A DNA stretch of 12,228 nt from Paracoccaceae bacterium (lineage in GTDB: Bacteria; Pseudomonadota; Alphaproteobacteria; Rhodobacterales; Rhodobacteraceae). Positions 8,124-12,228 of the stretch are shown in pieces. Made by a program: the position numbers and the translations under genes. Each line of letters begins with the position of its first letter. The first letter of the stretch is position 1. The notes under the pieces are model-generated. The model had not been told where the DNA came from and searched no databases. It saw only the letters and a program-made list of their open reading frames with translations. The stretch is from positions 1 through 12,228 of the forward strand of contig SKOX01000133.1 of the NCBI GenBank assembly GCA_007119835.1, in the 5' to 3' direction.

Positions 8124-8483
8124 ATGGCGAACAGCAAGAGAGACCTGTTCCAGAAGCGCCGCCTGCGCGTTCGGAGCAAGCTGCGCAAGACGGCCGGCGG
8201 CAAGCCGCGGCTGTCGGTGCACCGGTCGAACAAGAACATCTTCGTGCAGGTGATCGACGACGCGCAGGGCCGCACCCTCGCGTCCGCCTCGACCCTCGAG
8301 CCGACGCTCGAGCTGCGCGGGAAGAACAACAGGGACGCGGCGGCCAAGGTCGGCGCGGAGATCGCGGCGCGCGCCAAGGCGGCCGGGGTCGAGGAGGTAT
8401 ATTTCGACCGCGGCGGCTTTCTCTTCCACGGGAAGGTCAAGGCGCTCGCGGACGCCGCCCGAGAGGGCGGCCTGAAGTTCTGA
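8124..8483 (+). CDS. rplR: 50S ribosomal protein L18
   Basis: L18 binds 5S rRNA with L5 and builds the central protuberance. The protein is 119 residues, typical. The N-terminal arm is basic and flexible ([20 protein letters not shown], about 9-28), followed by [20 protein letters not shown] (about 29-48), the most recognisable part. The C-terminal half includes [20 protein letters not shown] and ends AREGGLKF, which is nearly universal. A purine-rich stretch (AAGGGGCGCAAAGGG) precedes the ATG, and rpsE follows after 10 nt. Nothing unusual is seen. Confidence 0.98.
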   Translation: MANSKRDLFQKRRLRVRSKLRKTAGGKPRLSVHRSNKNIFVQVIDDAQGRTLASASTLEPTLELRGKNNRDAAAKVGAEIAARAKAAGVEEVYFDRGGFLFHGKVKALADAAREGGLKF

Positions 8484-8493
8484 GGAGACCGGA

Positions 8494-9072
8494 ATGGCAA
8501 GAGAACCGAGAGGCGGCGGCCGGGATCGTCGCGACCGCGACGAGAACCCGGAATTCGCCGACCGTCTGGTCGCGATCAACCGCGTCTCCAAGACGGTGAA
8601 GGGCGGCAAGCGCTTCGGCTTCGCGGCGCTCGTCGTCGTCGGCGACCAGAAGGGGCGTGTCGGCTTCGGCAAGGGCAAGGCCCGCGAGGTGCCCGAGGCG
8701 ATCCGCAAGGCGACCGAGCAGGCGAAGCGCGGCATGGTCCGCATCCCGCTGCGCGAGGGCAGGACGCTGCACCACGACATCAACGGCCGCCACGGCGCCG
8801 GCAAGGTCGTGATGCGCGCGGCACCCGCCGGCACCGGCATCATCGCGGGCGGCCCGATGCGCGCCGTCTTCGAGATGCTGGGCGTCCAGGACGTGGTGGC
8901 GAAGTCGCTGGGAAGCCAGAACCCCTACAACATGATCCGCGCCACGATGGACGGGCTTCAGCGCGAGCAGAGCCCGCGCATGGTCGCCTCCCGCCGCAGC
9001 AAGAAGGTCGCCGACATCCTGCCCAAGACCGACGCGGCTCCGGCCGCCGAGGCCCAGCCGGCGGAGGCCTGA
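8494..9072 (+). CDS. rpsE: 30S ribosomal protein S5 with Ala/Pro/Glu tail
   Basis: S5 lies on the solvent side of the 30S subunit at the mRNA entry site, affects decoding accuracy and is the site of spectinomycin resistance in other bacteria. The product has 192 residues, longer than E. coli S5 (167). The N-terminus is an Arg/Asp/Gly-rich extension (about 1-18). The double-stranded RNA-binding-like domain includes [20 protein letters not shown] (30-49) and [17 protein letters not shown] (54-70). The second domain includes [20 protein letters not shown] (110-129) and [18 protein letters not shown] (138-155). Residues from about 179 form a low-complexity tail, [14 protein letters not shown]. 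The stop is followed after four bases by rpmD. Confidence 0.97.
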   Translation: MAREPRGGGRDRRDRDENPEFADRLVAINRVSKTVKGGKRFGFAALVVVGDQKGRVGFGKGKAREVPEAIRKATEQAKRGMVRIPLREGRTLHHDINGRHGAGKVVMRAAPAGTGIIAGGPMRAVFEMLGVQDVVAKSLGSQNPYNMIRATMDGLQREQSPRMVASRRSKKVADILPKTDAAPAAEAQPAEA

Positions 9073-9076
9073 GATC

Positions 9077-9277
9077 ATGGCCCAGACTTCGGGGAAGACC
9101 ATCGTGGTCAGGCAGATCGGCTCGCCGATCCGGCGGCCCGCGATCCAGCGCCAGCAGCTGATCGGGCTCGGCCTGAACAAGATGCACCGGACGCGCGAGC
9201 TGCCCGACACGCCCGCCGTGCGCGGCATGGTCGCGAAGATCCCGCATCTCGTCGAGATCGTCGAGGAGCGGGGCTGA
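9077..9277 (+). CDS. rpmD: 50S ribosomal protein L30
   Basis: L30 is a small 23S rRNA-binding protein of the large subunit, absent from some lineages. The 66-residue product is a normal bacterial form. Features are [20 protein letters not shown] at about residues 8-27, followed by [20 protein letters not shown] (28-47) and the C-terminal [19 protein letters not shown]. It begins four bases after rpsE; no separate strong ribosome binding site is evident beyond the GGCGGAGG at the end of rpsE, so translational coupling is likely. The gap after it, 149 nt, is the largest in the operon. Confidence 0.97.
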   Translation: MAQTSGKTIVVRQIGSPIRRPAIQRQQLIGLGLNKMHRTRELPDTPAVRGMVAKIPHLVEIVEERG

Positions 9278-9287
9278 GCGGCCCTCC

Positions 9288-9311
9288 CGACGCCGCGAAA
9301 CCGCGGCGTTG
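9288..9311 (+). terminator. Strong hairpin after rpmD, terminator- or attenuator-like
   Basis: ACGCCGCG and CGCGGCGT make a perfect 8-bp stem around AAAC; a G-T wobble and a C-G pair extend it to 10 bp. It starts 11 bases after the rpmD stop and is followed by AGTCGTTTCTGT, which is T-rich but not a clean T-run. It may reduce read-through into rplO or mark an RNA 3' end. The fold is directly visible; terminator activity is inference. Confidence 0.45.
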
Positions 9312-9361
9312 AGTCGTTTCTGTCGTGAGATAGAAGCCTAAACGCTGTCCATACGTGGACA
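9309..9361 (+). promoter_or_regulatory. Comparatively AT-rich segment with candidate promoter and 6-bp palindrome
   Basis: Over 9311-9361 about half the bases are G+C, well below the coding surroundings. A possible -35 TTGAGT (9309-9314) and -10 TAGAAG (9331-9336) are 16 bases apart, each matching the sigma-70 consensus at four of six positions. Downstream, TGTCCA and TGGACA (9346-9361) form a perfect 6-bp inverted repeat around TACG, which could be an operator or an RNA hairpin. An internal promoter for rplO, secY and adk is a reasonable but unproven reading. Confidence 0.25.
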
Positions 9362-9426
9362 CATGCCGTGGTCTGCGGGCTCATTGACGCTCCGCCCGCC
9401 GAATCCGGTCAGAGAGGAGAAGCGTC

Positions 9427-9918
9427 ATGAAGCTGCACGAACTCCGGGACAATCCCGGTGCCACCAAATCGCGGAAGCGGGTCGGCCGCGGCCCGGGCTC
9501 GGGCATGGGCAAGACCGGTGGCCGGGGCATCAAGGGCCAGAAGTCTCGCTCGGGCGTCGCGATCAACGCCTTCGAGGGCGGCCAGATGCCGCTCTACCAG
9601 CGCCTGCCGAAGCGTGGTTTCAACAAGCCGAACCGCAAGGCGTTCGCGGTCATCAACCTCGGCTCGCTCCAGAAGTTCATCGACGCGGGGAAGATCGACG
9701 CCTCCGCCGACGTCACCGAGCAGACCCTAGTCGATTCCGGCCTCGTCCGGCGCCGGCTCGACGGGGTCCGCCTGCTCGGCAAGGGTGAGATCACGGCCGC
9801 TGTCCGGCTGACCGTCACCGGCGCCTCGAAGTCGGCCGTCGAGGCCGTCGAGAAGGCCGGCGGCTCGGTCGCCGTCACGGCCCCCGCCAAGGCGCCTGCG
9901 GAGAGCACGGCCGAGTGA
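9427..9918 (+). CDS. rplO: 50S ribosomal protein L15
   Basis: L15 is a late-assembly 50S protein with a long extended N-terminal arm. The product is 163 residues, compared with 144 in E. coli. The arm shows [20 protein letters not shown], then [20 protein letters not shown] (20-39), and [20 protein letters not shown] (49-68), all family hallmarks. The globular half includes [20 protein letters not shown] (112-131) and [14 protein letters not shown] short tail from about 151, [13 protein letters not shown], is Ala/Pro-rich. The start uses GAGAGGAGAAG as ribosome binding site; an earlier ATG at 9363 in another frame is not used. It stands between two unusually long gaps, so it may be controlled separately from its neighbours. 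Confidence 0.97.
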   Translation: MKLHELRDNPGATKSRKRVGRGPGSGMGKTGGRGIKGQKSRSGVAINAFEGGQMPLYQRLPKRGFNKPNRKAFAVINLGSLQKFIDAGKIDASADVTEQTLVDSGLVRRRLDGVRLLGKGEITAAVRLTVTGASKSAVEAVEKAGGSVAVTAPAKAPAESTAE

Positions 9919-9919
9919 T

Positions 9920-9955
9920 CCCGGCCTTGGCTGCGCTTGCGTCCGGGCGGCCGGG
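9920..9955 (+). terminator. Hairpin directly after rplO followed by TCTTT
   Basis: CCCGGCC (9920-9926) and GGCCGGG (9949-9955) form a perfect 7-bp stem with a 22-base loop, starting two bases after the rplO stop and followed by TCTTTAG. The long loop makes it weaker than a typical terminator. It stands in tandem with a second, stronger stem-loop further downstream. Confidence 0.35.
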
Positions 9956-9976
9956 TCTTTAGAGAACGCATCCAGC

Positions 9977-10015
9977 GCCGCCGACGCCGGGCACGGCCCG
10001 GCGGCGCCGGCTTTT
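9977..10015 (+). terminator. Long stem-loop with T4 tail just upstream of secY
   Basis: Bases 9977-9992 pair with 9996-10011 around the 3-base loop ACG. Of 16 positions 14 are Watson-Crick pairs, with an A-G and a C-C mismatch; the apical eight pairs are uninterrupted. Four T's follow at 10012-10015. This is the shape of an intrinsic terminator or attenuator, but the secY ribosome binding site (CGAGGAGA) begins only one base after the T-run, so it could also control secY translation. It would make secY-adk expression lower than that of the ribosomal genes (inference). Confidence 0.55.
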
Positions 10016-10028
10016 CGAGGAGACGAGC

Positions 10029-11389
<1,361 letters not shown>

Positions 11390-11393
<4 letters not shown>

Positions 11394-12037
11394 ACATCAT
11401 CCTATTGGGACCGCCCGGGGCGGGGAAGGGAACTCAGGCCCGCATCCTGGTGGAGGAGCACGGCCTGGTGCAGCTGTCCACCGGCGACATGCTGCGAGCC
11501 GCCAAGACATCGGGCACGGATCTCGGCAACAAGGTCGCCGACGTGATGGCGCGCGGCGACCTTGTCACTGACGATATCGTGATCGGGCTCATCGCCGAGC
11601 AGCTCGACGGCGAGGCGGGCGAGAAGGGCCTCATCTTCGACGGCTTTCCGCGCACGCTCGCCCAGGCCGACGCCCTCGAGGACCTGCTGGACAAGAAGGG
11701 CAAGGAACTCGACGCGGTCGTGGAGATGCGCGTGGACGATGACGCCCTCGTCGAGCGGATCTCGGGCCGCTTCACCTGTGCCAATTGCGGCGAGGTCTAC
11801 CACGACAAGACGAAGCCGACCTCGCAGGACGGCGTCTGCGACAAGTGCGGCTCGACCGAGTTCGTGCGACGGGCCGACGACAATGCGGAGTCGGTTCGGG
11901 TTCGGCTGTCGTCCTACTACCGGAACACGGCGCCACTGATCGGCTACTACCATGCCAAGGGCAAGCTTCGCCCCGTCGATGGCCTTGGCGAGGTCGATGA
12001 GGTGGCCAGGGACATCCGCAAGGCTCTCGGCGTCTGA
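11390..12037 (+). CDS. adk: Adenylate kinase, zinc-LID type
   Basis: Adenylate kinase catalyses ATP + AMP to 2 ADP in the cytoplasm. The 215-residue product has the P-loop GPPGAGKGT (7-15), the AMP-binding STGDMLRA (30-37), and the family signature [15 protein letters not shown] (81-95) with Arg88. The long LID domain carries four cysteines, Cys130 and Cys133 (CANC) and Cys150 and Cys153 (CDKC), the set that binds structural zinc in Gram-positive and some alphaproteobacterial enzymes; E. coli lacks it. Arg123, Arg127 and Arg160 are in the expected catalytic places, and RVRLSSYY is near 170-177. The start overlaps the secY stop by four bases (ATGA). It is the last recognised gene of the block; rpsM does not follow. 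Confidence 0.98.
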
Positions 12038-12045
12038 GGCGGCGT

Positions 12046-12076
12046 GGTCACCGGTGCCCGAACCGGATCGGTGGCC
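12046..12076 (+). terminator. Possible hairpin after adk
   Basis: GGTCACCG (12046-12053) pairs with CGGTGGCC (12069-12076) over eight positions, one of them a G-T wobble, around a 15-base loop. It begins 8 bases after the adk stop. There is no T-run, so Rho-independent termination is doubtful, but this is where the operon transcript would have to end if the next gene is on the other strand. The bases from the hairpin to 12127 contain no gene I can support. Confidence 0.25.
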
Positions 12077-12127
12077 CGCCCGAAGCGAGCGACCTCCAGC
12101 GGGGTAGCCCAGGGCTCCGAATCCAAG

Positions 12128-12228
12128 TCAGGCGGGCTGTGAGGAGAGGATGGCATCGAGGTAGCCGGTGTCCCATCCTGCGACCTTCCTCCGGGATTTG
12201 ATGGATCGCTTCTCCTTGGCGGCGCGGA
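12128..12228 (-). CDS. Possible C-terminal end of an unknown gene (5' partial, runs off the window)
   Basis: On the - strand, one frame is open from the window edge to a TGA at 12130-12128 and encodes 32 residues. It starts with a basic RAAKEKRSIKSRRKVAGWD and ends with the residues TGYLDAILSSQPA. The mix of charged, aromatic and aliphatic residues looks more like a genuine protein end than the other two frames, which are Pro/Arg/Ser-rich. I do not recognise the family. If real, the gene is convergent with adk, and the spc block is separated from rpsM-rpoA by at least this gene. With so few codons it could also be chance. Confidence 0.35.
   Translation of the reverse strand, partial: RAAKEKRSIKSRRKVAGWDTGYLDAILSSQPA

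Noticed and set aside
9363..9788. A 141-codon + strand frame beginning in the rpmD-rplO gap
   Set aside because: It runs out of frame through rplO and is Arg/Pro-rich with no family resemblance; the L15 frame is unmistakable.
12038..12160. Possible tRNA or small RNA after adk (a GGCTCCGAATCC stretch resembles a T-loop)
   Set aside because: I could not build an acceptor stem, D arm and anticodon arm on either strand; the resemblance is limited to a few bases.

Overview
This window is a long, almost gap-free run of translation genes, all on the + strand. It matches the classical S10 and spc ribosomal-protein operons, preceded by the end of an EF-Tu gene. The organism is very probably an alphaproteobacterium with a high-GC genome. 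Reasons are the tuf-rpsJ junction (str operon running into S10), the zinc-free 101-residue S14, the S8 signature with STPRGVM and GGEVLC near its C-terminus, the secY-adk overlap, and the strong G/C bias at third codon positions. I cannot fix the order or genus from sequence alone; Hyphomicrobiales- or Rhodospirillales-like lineages are guesses.

Layout. 1-120 is the C-terminus of EF-Tu. 190-4984 plus rpmC and rpsQ (to 5550) is the S10 block, in order rpsJ, rplC, rplD, rplW, rplB, rpsS, rplV, rpsC, rplP, rpmC, rpsQ. 5603-12037 is the spc block, in order rplN, rplX, rplE, rpsN, rpsH, rplF, rplR, rpsE, rpmD, rplO, secY, adk. After adk, the genes usually next (rpsM, rpsK, rpoA, rplQ) do not start within the window. 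Instead there is about 90 bp with no gene and then what may be the C-terminal end of a gene on the - strand, running off the right edge.

How the genes work together. Almost everything here builds the ribosome: large-subunit proteins L2, L3, L4, L5, L6, L14, L15, L16, L18, L22, L23, L24, L29 and L30, and small-subunit proteins S3, S5, S8, S10, S14, S17 and S19. SecY is the membrane channel for nascent secreted and membrane proteins; Adk balances adenine nucleotides. Gene spacing is very tight: five start/stop overlaps and many gaps of 0-16 nt imply translational coupling.

The less ordinary signals are between genes and at protein ends. Each of the six gaps longer than 50 nt contains at least one GC-rich inverted repeat, two of them with UUCG tetraloops, and the one just before secY is followed by four T's like an intrinsic terminator or attenuator. 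The rpmD-rplO gap is unusually long and comparatively AT-rich. Several ribosomal proteins (L3, L29, S17, S5, L15) end in Ala/Glu/Pro-rich tails, the L3 tail being about 60 residues. I see no mobile element, CRISPR array, defence island or other new gene system.
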